From Prostheceraeus crozeri (lineage: Eukaryota > Platyhelminthes > Polycladida > Euryleptidae): a stretch of 64,000 nucleotides of DNA. The notes beneath the pieces are model-generated. The model was not told the origin of the DNA, made no database searches, and was given only the letters and a program-made list of their open reading frames with translations. A program made the position numbers and the translations under genes. The stretch lies in the NCBI GenBank assembly GCA_907163375.1, contig CAJQUW010017018.1, forward strand, positions 248,001 through 312,000, written 5' to 3'. The first letter of the stretch is position 1. Each line of letters starts with the position of its first letter. Below are positions 20,563-31,034 of this stretch, piece by piece.

Positions 20563-21006
20563 ATGAATCCAACTGCCTCATTTTATTCACGACCCTCCTA
20601 TGTAAGTGGTGGAGGACAAATTTACATCGGTGCTCGCCGCCAACGTGGAGGTAGCATACTTGGTGCACTGAAATCTGTTGTGGCACCTCTCATATCCAAT
20701 GTCGGTAGATCTTTAAAACGAAATGTTTTAAGTAATGCCGTTGGCTTTGCCGGTGATGTTGCTAGTGATCTTTCCAGAGGTAGAAGTTTTAAGAGCAGTT
20801 TGTTGAATCGTGGGAAGGAACGCGGTTTAAAAACATTGAAGCAGACCTTTGCTTTTGTTACTCAAGGAAAGAAATCACCTAAACGAATGAAAAAAGGAAG
20901 GAGGAAACATCGCGGAGCTGGTAAGGTGCGATCTTCAGTCAAAAGGCATTCACGCAAACGTCGCAGAGGCTCTAATCATTCATCAGGCGCTAAACGACGA
21001 TGCTGA
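20563..21006 (+). CDS. Minor virion/core protein, Polinton A
   Basis: 147 codons. Gly-Gly motifs near the N-terminus (SGGGQIYIG, QRGGSILGAL) match adenain-type processing sites. They are followed by a hydrophobic amphipathic stretch, and the last 45 residues are extremely basic (RMKKGRRKHRG, KRHSRKRRRGSNH). The layout is that of adenovirus-like core or pVI-like proteins. It lies directly ahead of the major capsid gene, as in other Polintons. Confidence 0.6.
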   Translation: MNPTASFYSRPSYVSGGGQIYIGARRQRGGSILGALKSVVAPLISNVGRSLKRNVLSNAVGFAGDVASDLSRGRSFKSSLLNRGKERGLKTLKQTFAFVTQGKKSPKRMKKGRRKHRGAGKVRSSVKRHSRKRRRGSNHSSGAKRRC

Positions 21007-21031
21007 ACGACGATGATCATAACTTCTAATC

Positions 21032-22309
21032 ATGGAGTGTAAAACTTCCGGTTTTTGTCTGTTTGATCAACAAGCCATACAGACAGATATTCTTAGTTCA
21101 AGTATTGTAAATTATCATCCTCGAACAGCTGAGAATGCTGGCCCCATTGAATTTGTTATTCCTGGTGGTAGTGATGACTACATAGATTTGAGTTATGCGA
21201 TGCTTGATTTGAGGTTTAGAATTCAGCAAGCAGATGGAACTGCTATTGACGATACACATAAAGTTGGACTGAACAATTTACCATTGACTACATTACTTCT
21301 CGATATTTCTCTAACGATTGGAGAGCAGCAGGTGGAAGGTGGTCAAAGCGATTATCCCTATAAATCATATTTCAATCATGTATCACAGTTTCATCCAGCA
21401 GCACAAAAAAGTCATATGGAAGCCATGGGATGGTACAGAGATGAAGCAGGAAAATTTGATGTTGAAGCAAACAGTGGCTTTGTAAAGCGATCTGCTATGA
21501 TTAAAGATAGTAGAGTATGTCAGCTATATGGTCCGCTGAATTTAGACTTCTTTAGACAGTCAAAGTTTTTACTCTGTAATACCAGCATGCGACTCAAGCT
21601 GACATTGAATAAGCCTGAATTTGCGCTGAATGCATTTTCTAAAGTTTACAATTTTAGAATTCATGTGGAAGATATTGCACTTTACATTCGTCGAGTAGTA
21701 CCGAATCCAAGTGTCATTAGAGGGCATGGTGAAGGTCTTAACCGCCAAAATGCCATTTACCCCGTTCAGCATACAAAGCTTCTCACCTTTACAATTCCGA
21801 AAGATCAAAAGAGTTTCATGAAAGCTGGCCTCTTTCCATCGGAAGCACCGAAGCTCCTCATGGTGGCAATGGTTGAAAATGATGCTTTTAATGGTAATAT
21901 AAAGAAGAATCCTTTCAATTTTAAACACAATCAGTTAAGTGAAATTGCTTTGCGTGTAAATGGTGTGAGTCATCCTGGTCCACCCTACAAACCAGATTTT
22001 GCTTCGGATCAATTTATGCGCAGTTATGTTGATTTTATGGATGTCTTTGGCTTTTACAATACGGATCACACCAACGGAATCACTATGAAAGAGTTTAAGA
22101 GTGGATATACTATTTATGCATTTGATTTGACTGCTGACAGCGATATTAGTGCCCCCTATCGTCAAGCGAACGTGCCTCATAATATTCGTTTGGATTTGAC
22201 GTTCAAAAGAACACTACCTGAGACGGTCAATGTATTAATTTATGCAGTCTTCGATTCAAATATTGAAATTACAAAGTATCGTGACGTGATTCTTCAGTAT
22301 AATCGTTAA
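21032..22309 (+). CDS. Major capsid protein, double jelly-roll type, Polinton A
   Basis: 425 codons, fully open. The N-terminal region with IEFVIPGGSDDYIDLSYAML, and the end with LDLTFKRTLPETVNVLIYAVFD, are hallmarks of the Polinton major capsid family, related to the F54H12.2-like proteins of animal genomes. The family forms trimers with two jelly-roll domains per subunit and builds an icosahedral shell. It lies between a minor virion gene and the protease, which supports the call. Confidence 0.85.
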   Translation: MECKTSGFCLFDQQAIQTDILSSSIVNYHPRTAENAGPIEFVIPGGSDDYIDLSYAMLDLRFRIQQADGTAIDDTHKVGLNNLPLTTLLLDISLTIGEQQVEGGQSDYPYKSYFNHVSQFHPAAQKSHMEAMGWYRDEAGKFDVEANSGFVKRSAMIKDSRVCQLYGPLNLDFFRQSKFLLCNTSMRLKLTLNKPEFALNAFSKVYNFRIHVEDIALYIRRVVPNPSVIRGHGEGLNRQNAIYPVQHTKLLTFTIPKDQKSFMKAGLFPSEAPKLLMVAMVENDAFNGNIKKNPFNFKHNQLSEIALRVNGVSHPGPPYKPDFASDQFMRSYVDFMDVFGFYNTDHTNGITMKEFKSGYTIYAFDLTADSDISAPYRQANVPHNIRLDLTFKRTLPETVNVLIYAVFDSNIEITKYRDVILQYNR

Positions 22310-22317
22310 TGAGTTAG

Positions 22318-22770
22318 TTGACTGCTGACGATATTAAGACTAAAGTGCAGCGTAATGCAGACGAAGCGACGTTCAAAGCTTTCGATAATGTCTATTCACT
22401 CGATACCTTACCACCTGCAGTAAATCACTATCCCATCTTTATTGTGCTAAACACTCATTCGCAGAATTTAGGCGGTGAGCATTGGAAAGCGATCTTTATT
22501 GGAGAAGACCGACGTGGTGAACTATTTGACGCTCTTGCTCAACCTCCAAATATACCCACGCAGCAGTGGTTGAGAAAACATACGCGTCAATATCAGCAAA
22601 ATGAACGCATACTACAACATCCACTTTCATCAAGGTGTGGTGCTTTTGTACTGTACTTCATCTTAAATCGTTTACATGTATCTCGATTTGTATCTGTTAT
22701 TCAAAACTTTTCATGTAATCCATCCTCTAATGAAAAAATGATTTGTAAGTTCTATCATGATTTGAAATAA
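22318..22770 (+). CDS. Adenain-like cysteine protease, Polinton A
   Basis: About 150 codons starting just after the capsid gene; the precise start is unsettled. The catalytic set is H55 (GGEHW), D71 (ELFDAL), Q100 and C107 (SSRCGAFVLYF), matching adenovirus-type (C5/Ulp1-like) proteases in order and spacing. It matures virion precursors at Gly-Gly-type sites such as those seen in the neighbouring minor virion proteins. Confidence 0.85.
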   Translation: MTADDIKTKVQRNADEATFKAFDNVYSLDTLPPAVNHYPIFIVLNTHSQNLGGEHWKAIFIGEDRRGELFDALAQPPNIPTQQWLRKHTRQYQQNERILQHPLSSRCGAFVLYFILNRLHVSRFVSVIQNFSCNPSSNEKMICKFYHDLK

Positions 22771-22796
22771 AAACATCATGTTGGAAAAATTGTTTT

Positions 22797-23063
22797 TTAT
22801 TTTACAATCCGTTGGGTACGTACATACTCGATGAGATAGTCTAAGATCACATTTGCTTGTACATGAGATTTTAGTCCAGTAATGATCACTTTACTATTAT
22901 GAAAGATCGCAACATGCACAGGTAACCAACAACTAATGAGAGCTGCAGGAAAAAGTTCGGGTTCATAACACAAATTGTAACTGCTGGTACGAATCTTCAA
23001 AAATGATACACTGTCACTCAATTGAGTAGAGATCACTATATTGTCCACAGTCAGATTCGACAT
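22797..23063 (-). CDS. Single-lobe TATA-binding-protein-like protein, Polinton A
   Basis: The ATG at 23063 gives 88 residues, the size of one TBP repeat. The order of features follows a TBP lobe: VDNIVISTQLSDSV (compare NIVCTVNLGC), KIRTSSYNLCYEPELFPAALI (compare N-x-EYNPKRFAAVIMR), HVAIFHNSKVIITGLKS (compare TALIFSSGKMVCTGAKS) and a final helix. Cellular TBP has two such lobes and bends TATA DNA to start transcription, so a single lobe would need to dimerise. It overlaps the 3' end of the next minus-strand gene by about 50 bp in another frame. TBP-like proteins occur in some large DNA viruses; I do not know of one in Polintons. The call is by motif only. Confidence 0.55.
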   Translation of the reverse strand: MSNLTVDNIVISTQLSDSVSFLKIRTSSYNLCYEPELFPAALISCWLPVHVAIFHNSKVIITGLKSHVQANVILDYLIEYVRTQRIVK

Positions 23064-23664
23064 CACACACCTCTCCCTCTTCCATATCCGACGTAGTAGT
23101 CTCTGTAGCTCTAAGCGCATTGACTGCGCCGATGAACAAGAAAGGGCGGCGAGAATCTGTACAGTTCCATTTGGGAAGAGTTGAAGATTCCGTGAATTGT
23201 TCATCTTCACCACTAACATTTGAGGTCGGACCGGGTAATACTTGCTGTTTGGAAGGTGTTGGTGTAATGTTGTGAGATCGATTTTGGTGTAGAGTCTGAA
23301 GCGACGGAGAATGTTGACGATGGTGTAGCGATGGCGCTTCATGATGAAAGAATGAGTAAATTGAGCAATGCACCTTCCTCTTATACTTTTCCCAACTACC
23401 TTGATGAAATGTGAAGTTAGTATGAAGTTGGGAATGATAGAGTTGAATTCGCCGATTGTTGACGCGCAGCCAGATGCGATTTCCAATACGTGAATGTCTT
23501 TTCATATAGAAGTATTTCAAATCCTTCATGATATGATGTAGAGATTGAAAATGACGATAAGATAAAGCAAACTCTCTTCTCACATTTCCAGTTGAATCTT
23601 TGAAATAGACGTTTCGATCATGATCCGCTTCAATACGTTGTAAGGAATCTAATTTCCAACTCAT
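23014..23664 (-). CDS. PC4-like protein with acidic C-terminal region, Polinton A
   Basis: 216 codons. Residues 1-55 (DRNVYFKDSTGNVRREFALS, then YRHFQSLHHIMKDLKYF) fit the core of the transcription coactivator PC4/p15, whose pattern is beta strands, G-x-G-I-S-L, an aromatic and a helix. WLRVNNRRIQLYH follows. The C-terminal half is Ser/Thr-rich and ends with an acidic stretch (DMEEGEVCDVESDCGQY). PC4 binds single-stranded DNA and helps RNA polymerase II start or the genome replicate. It is paralogous to the gene at 23757-24056 and overlaps the TBP-like gene, so the three probably form one functional group. Confidence 0.45.
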   Translation of the reverse strand: MSWKLDSLQRIEADHDRNVYFKDSTGNVRREFALSYRHFQSLHHIMKDLKYFYMKRHSRIGNRIWLRVNNRRIQLYHSQLHTNFTFHQGSWEKYKRKVHCSIYSFFHHEAPSLHHRQHSPSLQTLHQNRSHNITPTPSKQQVLPGPTSNVSGEDEQFTESSTLPKWNCTDSRRPFLFIGAVNALRATETTTSDMEEGEVCDVESDCGQYSDLYSIE

Positions 23665-23756
23665 GGTGCGTGATAGTCATGTCTGATTAAGATTTGCATA
23701 GTAGGGCGATGAAATCACAACGAATAAATGTCATGATGGAGCGATGTATGTATCTT

Positions 23757-24056
23757 CTATACTTCTCCCAATTGTATTTGCGAAATGAGAAACAGTTTGT
23801 GGAATGAGAATGGTAGATTTTGAATTTCATTTCTGTAATGTTGAAGCCAAACTTGATCACCCAAGGAGATGAATCTTAATGTTTCAAAATATTCCAAATC
23901 CCTCATGATATCATTGAGGTTGACAAATTGTCGCCATGTTAATGTAATACCTCTTGATGTATGACCATGAGAATTTTTGAAATGAACGTTTCCATCACGA
24001 TCAACTCTGATATATTGTAGAGAGTCCAAAATCCAAGTCTTCATGATGTTATGCAA
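23757..24056 (-). CDS. Second PC4-like protein, Polinton A
   Basis: 99 codons. DGNVHFKNSHGHTSRGITLT, then WRQFVNLNDIMRDLEYF, matches PC4 (compare [32 protein letters not shown]) somewhat better than its neighbour, retaining the RGITL and W-x-x-F/L features. The two proteins share the LDSLQ-x-I-x-x-D opening and the G-x-x-x-W-L phrase, so they are tandem duplicates that have diverged. A TATA-like tttttatac lies about 20-30 bp upstream on the minus strand (near 24090). Confidence 0.45.
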   Translation of the reverse strand: MHNIMKTWILDSLQYIRVDRDGNVHFKNSHGHTSRGITLTWRQFVNLNDIMRDLEYFETLRFISLGDQVWLQHYRNEIQNLPFSFHKLFLISQIQLGEV

Positions 24057-24059
24057 AGC

Positions 24060-24369
24060 CGCAGATCATCAGTATAAAAATGTCGTTTTATCATATTTTG
24101 CTTAGCAATGCAGCCACAAAGAGATTTGGTAATAATCGAGCCGCACTCTTTTCTACTCCCATTGATCATTACAACAGCTGAATGGAGAGTGGGAAGTAGA
24201 GGTCACACAACTTGTTCACAGTAACTGTGTCTATACTTTTGATCATGAGGTGATGACTATTAATATGAGACACACAGCTGCTTACCAATGTGAAAAGGGC
24301 TGCCGAGTATACATTCCACAGTAGCCAAAGAAAGATCTCTTATCATGTAAAAAGTTTATATATGATTTC
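24060..24369. promoter_or_regulatory. Divergent intergenic region, Polinton A
   Basis: About 300 bp separate the minus-strand PC4-like gene from the plus-strand minor capsid gene. They contain a minus-strand TATA-like motif near 24090 and ttatatatg near 24357-24365 just before the plus-strand gene. It is probably a bidirectional promoter. No gene was seen in it. Confidence 0.4.
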
Positions 24370-25476
24370 TTGAATAAAGCGTGTAAACATATTGTCCAAT
24401 TTACTCCGCACAATGATGATCATAATTATGTACATCATGTAGTTGAGAAAGATTGGATTGTTGGTTTAAGTCCAAGTTTAAGAAATGATTTAGGTTACCT
24501 CGCTAGCGCTTTAACAAGCTATGATAATTATAACGTTAATTACCACCCAAGTGGTCATAAACAGTTAATATATCGAGAGGAAGCTTATTATGTAGATTTT
24601 ATTCCAAGAAATGAGAAGACGTTGGTGAAGAAGATTGTGATTAAGCCAAGAAAGACAAACATGACTCCTGAAACATTATTGAAGAAATTTAATTATCTCC
24701 TTCGAGTTGATGGTAAACAAGTGGCAACATTGACTTATATCAAATCATCTAATCATATTGCAATAAGTAAATTAAATGATGATAATCTAGTATTAGTTTG
24801 TTCAAAAGATTTTCATCAGTTCTTACGACATCATTCTGCAGCTGTTCATGGAAAATTTGATATGCAACATTTACCATGTGAAAGCTCAAATCAATTTGAT
24901 ACAGAATGGACCGTATCTTTATACAGAAAGTGTGTAGAGCCTTTAGGTGGTATCTTACATGAAACAAGAGTGTTGATGCCTCGCATTATTACTTCAGTTA
25001 AATTGGTTGTAGATTATTTAAATGAAGTGATTAATGAGCAACATATTTCATTTTCTGAAAAAGAAGGTACTTTGTCTCTCACTATAAGTGGAAAAGGTAT
25101 TGAACTAATCATGGATAAAACTCTAATGGACATTTTGGGTTTTGATCAAAATATCTTTAAAAGTGGTACTGTAACCAAAGCTAGCGCAGACATGTCGCTA
25201 TCGCGTCGTATTAACTATTTTCAGATATATTCCAATATTGGTGAAGATGTACGTGTGGGAGATGTTGAAGCTCCATTGCTAGCAGTGATGCCATACCAGC
25301 CAAAAAAGCTGCAGTATTTTATCTGAGCATACTTTCAAGAAAGTGCATTATACAAAGCTGAAATCAAACTACATCCCACAAATTGATATTGCAATTTATG
25401 ACGATGCTGGTGCGTCGATTCCTTTTCATAAAGATGCTGTGACAAGTATCACACTCCATTTCCGAATGAAGAGTTA
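24370..25476 (+). CDS. Minor capsid-type protein, copy 1, Polinton A
   Basis: This belongs to the large Polinton minor-capsid family often labelled PY. Typical phrases are KPRKTNMTPETLLKKFNYLL, LPRH-like LRHHSAA, then the closing DVRVGDVEAPLLAVMP and IDIAIYDDAG...SITLHFRMKS. The gene has about one break. It is followed by a diverged paralog at 25572-27038, so the element encodes two versions. In adenovirus terms it probably contributes penton- or vertex-associated structure, by inference from family context. Confidence 0.6.
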
Positions 25477-25571
25477 ATGCAAAAGTATGCTAATATATTT
25501 TTTCCAATGTGAATAATATGGAAAGTGAAAATTAGGACTCGTTTCTAATCTACTTACCCAGTAATGCTTCT

Positions 25572-27038
25572 ATGAATAAATTTCCCAAAAATAAACCATC
25601 AGACTATCGAGTAGAATTAAATCGCCCACTGCATTTAGAAGGTGAATGGGAGGTTGGCGTTTCTAGTATTTGCTATGATAGCAATATTCAGAATGTGAAT
25701 GATTTGGAAGAAATGATATTGACTCCTCGCACCCATGATGGAATAACGATGAATAATGCATTCCAGTTCCCATACAATTTAACGTCAGATGGAAAGTGGA
25801 ACTATGAATGGATTCAGATAAAATCAGATTATTATGAACCATTTGGGAATGAGAAAATTATTACGGCGTTCAATAGTGGTAATACTTCCATCATGAAGAA
25901 TAAAAATCAGAAAGCTTATGAGTTTACTATCTATCATTGGAGTGGGAGACAGTTCCTTCGCTTTCATTCTTTTACTAAAGGTCTTACACTGAGGTTGGAT
26001 AATGAATTCTATCCACATCTCGGTTTTGGCCATGGACTACATCTAACGTCAATTGCTACTGCAAATGTTAAAAAAGTTTATTCAAATCGAATCAACAAAT
26101 TTCATTATAGATTTAAAATATTTGATGAAGATGTTGTAGAATGTGAAGAACGCATCATTTTGAAAAAGCGTGGTGTTCAACCTTTATCACTTATTGAGTT
26201 AGTAAAACGATGGAATGAGACTGTGGGTAAGAAGTATGGAGAGAAAATTATGGCGGACAAAAATAAGTTGGTTATTCAGAAATATAATGACAAACTTACA
26301 GTTTATTTCTCTCCAACCTTGCGTCATTTTGTAAGACATCATACACCTATTATTGGAAGCGGTGTGGTGTATGGTTCTCATGAATATCACACTAAAGCTG
26401 ATTCAGTTAATGATGAATGGTGGGTGGACATCTATGGTGATCGCATCAAGAAAATTTACCAGTCTTATGAAGAATCTAAAGTTGCCATCAATATAATGCC
26501 GCGTCTATATCATACAGTTGAAAGCTTCATTCATGTAGTAAATCCTTATATACAACAGAAGTTGAAGCATGTGATGAAAAGTAAATATGATGTAAATACA
26601 CACCACATTTCGTTTTCAATTGAAAATCAACGCGTTGTTCTGGAACTGGGCGATGACATTCATTGTCAATTGAGTAAAAATTTGAAAAAACTCTTTGGTT
26701 TTTCAATGCTACAAACAGTGTTCACTGCTGCGCATACGATTGGTATAGAAACACCAATGACACTTGATAAACATGAACAGCACCTTTACATTCAAAGTGA
26801 TTTGATTCTACCTATTTCTGTTGGTGAGAAAAAAGAATACATTTTACGTGATTTCATTCATGATAAAGACGCTTCATATGGAATAGTCGAGAAGATGTTT
26901 GAATCTATTTTCTATCATCCCGTCGTCAAACAAACTATACCCTCTATTGCTATCAAAATTACCAATGGTTTACAAGAGTGCATCCATGTGAAAGATAGTA
27001 AATCCCTCGTAACTTTAGTGTTTCGGAAAACAAAGTGA
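25572..27038 (+). CDS. Minor capsid-type protein, copy 2, Polinton A
   Basis: 488 codons, fully open from the ATG at 25572. The opening FPKNKPSDYRVELNRPLHLE, then GEWEVGVSSICYDSNIQNV, is typical of a family widespread in animal Polintons (F-P-x-N...Y...L-x-x-P-L-x-L-x-G-x-W-E-V-G). It shares the RHHTP, W-x-V-D-I-Y-G and PRLYHTVESF region with the preceding gene (RHHSA, W-T-V-S-L-Y-R, PRIITSVKL), showing that the two are paralogs. It is probably a structural virion protein. Confidence 0.65.
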   Translation: MNKFPKNKPSDYRVELNRPLHLEGEWEVGVSSICYDSNIQNVNDLEEMILTPRTHDGITMNNAFQFPYNLTSDGKWNYEWIQIKSDYYEPFGNEKIITAFNSGNTSIMKNKNQKAYEFTIYHWSGRQFLRFHSFTKGLTLRLDNEFYPHLGFGHGLHLTSIATANVKKVYSNRINKFHYRFKIFDEDVVECEERIILKKRGVQPLSLIELVKRWNETVGKKYGEKIMADKNKLVIQKYNDKLTVYFSPTLRHFVRHHTPIIGSGVVYGSHEYHTKADSVNDEWWVDIYGDRIKKIYQSYEESKVAINIMPRLYHTVESFIHVVNPYIQQKLKHVMKSKYDVNTHHISFSIENQRVVLELGDDIHCQLSKNLKKLFGFSMLQTVFTAAHTIGIETPMTLDKHEQHLYIQSDLILPISVGEKKEYILRDFIHDKDASYGIVEKMFESIFYHPVVKQTIPSIAIKITNGLQECIHVKDSKSLVTLVFRKTK

Positions 27039-27215
27039 AGTCATTGTGATATGTTTATTGAAATAAAAATATGTGTATGAAAAAGTCTCTTCACAGATAA
27101 AGGGGGAATGTGCTCACTGTAGGCATATATTCACAAGGAAGAAACGATCTCATGCGATACATAAAACAACCATGTATATCTACAAAAAGCAACATCAAAA
27201 CTGAGTTAAAGTTGA

Positions 27216-30200
27216 TTATGTCAATACATCTCCTGAATGTGGTAGCGTGAGTTTTATTCTTTTGGGTGGTGGTATGTTTGTGTCAGGATGTCCATGTGGA
27301 AGAGATTTGTTATGTCCTATCCAAAACCTCTTATCTTCCCATGCTGAAAGTGCTCGTTTCTTGAACGTGTGAGTTTTCACAGTATGAACTTGAGATTTTA
27401 AGATTGTCATATTGACAAACGTTATAGTTTTATTTTTATAGGCCTTCTTATAGGACCGATGTTTCATTTTGTGAACAATGGATTTTGATATACCTTTAGC
27501 ACGCTTAATACTATCTGCACATTTTTTTAATTTCATGGAATACATTTTAGGACGGAGGAGAATCACTTCATCTATTTCCTTTCCTGCTGTTTCATTCTTA
27601 AAACAACCAAGTTTGGCTTTATTCTGTATGGAATAGAGTGGATGAGTGTGATTGTAGTTAGATGTGTCGAAATATTTTTCTAATGACTTACCTACTTCAT
27701 TAAAATTTAAATCTTTTTGAGTGGTAATTCCTAAAAAGAAACTATCTGTATCACCACCCAGCAAGCGAACCTCTTTCACGAGAGGGCATGGTTTTAATAT
27801 TTTGTAGAAGAGTTGATACATTTCAAGCTTGGAATAATCTAAAACGGTTTGCCCAATATAGATGGGTTTGCACAACTCAACTTCAGATTTTATCATTTTA
27901 ACACCTACAAGATCCTCATCGATGATGTCTCTATCAATGAAAAGAGGTGATGAGGTCAATTTGTGATATTTTTGTTAATCAACGACTAGTTTGTAGTTCA
28001 TACGTTTTCTAACATCCTCCATGGTCTTTCCGAAAAGACTGTTATTCTTATATTTATAAAAATCCTTTTCAAAATTATTTTGGGCGAGTGCACGTTTTTG
28101 ACTGTTACTATCTATGTAGGGTTTGAGGAAGGCTTTCTGTCTAAATTTGATAATGCGGTGAACTGACTTTAGAAGCATGCCCATTTCTAAGTAGAATTTT
28201 AGTATGCAGAAGTGCACGAGATAATTTTTCTTATCATATTGGGTGAGCAAAAGTTTGCGGCATGGTTTGTACCTTGGCTGTCCACACTCTGTTAAGTTAT
28301 TATGAAATTGTGACATGAATGGTGAAAACATATCTTCAGTCATTTCACCAGATTCAGGTGCGAGTGGGAAATCAGCAGTTTTATTTTTAATACTATTTGG
28401 ATAAATCAAATCCACTTCAAAATAATATCCCCAATCACCTTCATCTGGAATCTTCAGAATGTTTGAAGGGTTGGAGTAATACGTAAGCTCATCTTGATTT
28501 AACCAACTAGACTCGGAATGAGGTAGTGGTTTAGACAATGAACTGCCATATAAATTATTTTGGTCATAGTACTTTAGGTGGATATGATCATTACCTACTG
28601 TTTTAGATTTTATGTGATGTTTATTCACAAATGTGAGACCACCGCGTATTCCGCGCTCAAATATGTTATACATCTCGGGGTCTTGTAAGAGATGGATGGT
28701 CTCACCAGTCATTTTAAAGGCTGATTTAAAGGACATGGCTGGTAGACTGACAAAGTGGACAGGATCTAATTTGTCTTCTTCTAATGCCACTCGTCGAAAT
28801 TCCTGAAAGACATCAGCCAGCAAAATGACATCTAATTCTAAGTAAGCGATCATATAATCGCCAAACGTTTTACAATCAAATTTTAACCATGCCTCTTGAG
28901 CATGTTCATAATCTTCTACTGGACAATCTTCCCCCGTCAAATCGTTTTGGAATTTGTCAATGGAAGGAAGGGTTGTTTCATTTAGTTTAGACATTGAGCT
29001 AAAATACGCATAGGGAAAGACTCCTTTGCGAGTGATTATCTCATCAGTCAAGTTTGGATAGTGTTTCTTCAAAGTTTGACTATGGGGAAGAAACTTGAGA
29101 TTACGAACGAGAGAAACTAGTGACGCTGACATGAATTGGAATGAATCTAAAAATTTTATTTCGAAGAAGACTGTCTTATATTCTTTAGTTTTATCTACTG
29201 GTACTTTTGCTGTCATTGCCATGAATTTTTCTCTCGTTTGCGCTATTACATTAAACTGCCACGATTTCATCTGGCTCAACCCTCCTTTTATGAGCATATG
29301 ACTGTCATAGCCCTTAAAGTTATGAAAAATGACGGGTAGTACACGACGTCTCAACCTAAGTGAAAAGTTACATTTGGAGCAGAGTGCGTTTCTAAATTTA
29401 CCAGTGATGTGATCATGATCACACACTTTCTTAATTTTATCGTCATCAAACGTTTTATGACATTTAGGCCACGATGTGCAACTTTTAAATTTTTGTTTGT
29501 CTTCATCTGACATATGTAGTGACTTACGCTGCAATTGGGAATCATATGATTGTTGACATTTAGCAGCTTTATCGAGAAATTCTAGAAATTTTGAAATGCA
29601 ATCTTCACCTTGCCAAGTATGCATTTTGTTTTGTCTATTCCTAAAGTGGTCATGCCATACTTCATAGCAGGATATGGCTGCTGGCTTGTGGATGATATCA
29701 TCAATGTAGCATTCTATGTCTGCGTAAATGACACGCAGGGGACTTAATTCGTCACCATTATCCCTATGTGAAAATATTTTATCTTTGGGCATGCGTTCCA
29801 TTTGTAATTTACCTCGCTTGCACCATTCATAGTGAGTTTCAAATTTATCTTTACTCCAAAAGAAACGGATGCAGCGGTCGCATACAAAATGTTCACCTCT
29901 TTTAGAGTGTCCCAAGTGAGTGCACAAGCGAGAGATTTTGGGAATACCACAGTAGTGCCATTCCTCGCTATCATCTTGTTTTACTAATACGAGGTTGACT
30001 ACACGTTCATAACAAGTTGAACGTGAATTATAGCGGGCACCCTTCAACCCCTTCTCCCACACGTGAACGACAGTTTTAATCTGATTATGTTTTTCGAACG
30101 TTTCTACATCTTTGATTTTCATGTTGTTACTATCACAACCTTCAAAGTCTAGTTCATCCTCCCACTGTCTATAGCTATAGGTGCGATCTCGATGCGCGTT

Positions 30201-31034
30201 GATATCATTATAGTGAAGGATGGATAGGACTGCATATTTGAAACACTGTGATTTACAATCGACATTGATGACAGCTTTCTTATTATACAACGTTTTTGGT
30301 AGTTTAAATGTGCCTCGAGCTGCATGACTTTCTAATAGGGAAATTTTAAATATGGCTGAGTCCACACCATCAAAAATGAGAGCGCTGTCGCGTTGATTGA
30401 ATTTATCTACATTTGATTTTAAACATTGAATGTGAAAATTTAGCCAAGACTCGCAGTCTACAACTTCGGTTGCGGAAGAGGAAGGAACATGAAACTGTAT
30501 TCTCTCCGTCACTTGACCAGTTTGAAAATCTATCTTAATATATTTTAGTTTAAGGTAGATGAGCGCCTTCATTCTAAAATTGTCGAAATTGTTGAAGAGC
30601 GCTTCGATAATGTTAGAATTTTGAAGGAGCCACTCAGGAAAATCTACTATTAGAGTATTGGACTCCATGCAGTAGTCGCGTACTAAATTATTACGTGAAA
30701 CATTAATGAGGGAGATGGTAGAGGTACCGTTGGTGTAGTGATCATTTGCATGCGTGTGTTGAAGTCTGTGCGAAGATCGCTGAAAGTGACTATCAAAAGA
30801 AAGAGGGCACAAATCGCAAGGAAAGGAGATGTCATCGTCAGAATCAACTTCACCTCCGGAGATTGACGCCGCTTTGCGTTGACACACACGTTGTTTGATG
30901 TGTCGAAGGAGACTGTGCTTCCTTGTAAACATATGTCCGCAGTCGGCACATTCCCACTCGTTGCCTTGTCGCGAGAGTCCTGAGCTGGAACTCACATCAC
31001 CTGAAAGAGAAATCATTCTATCATCTCCGTTCAA
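27216..31034 (-). CDS. Protein-primed family B DNA polymerase with N-terminal zinc fingers, Polinton A
   Basis: This is the element replicase, about 1,270 residues in all. In order: two C2H2 fingers (CADCGHMFTRKHSLLRHIKQ, CDLCPLSFDSHFQRSSH), a linker, exonuclease motif I (IYADIECYID), a C/H-rich insert (CDHDHITGKFRNALCSKC), exonuclease II (FHNFKGYDSHM), exonuclease III (YLELDVILLADVF), polymerase motif A (YYDQNNLYG), motif B (KNNSLFGKTME) and motif C (GGDTDSFF). It copies the linear genome using a terminal protein primer. The coding region has about one break, so the copy is not whole. The Cys/His insert resembles a recombination endonuclease VII-type zinc motif found in many such polymerases. 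Confidence 0.92.

Noticed and set aside
21569-22180. Antisense frames within the capsid gene of element A
   Set aside because: Shadows of the 425-codon capsid frame.
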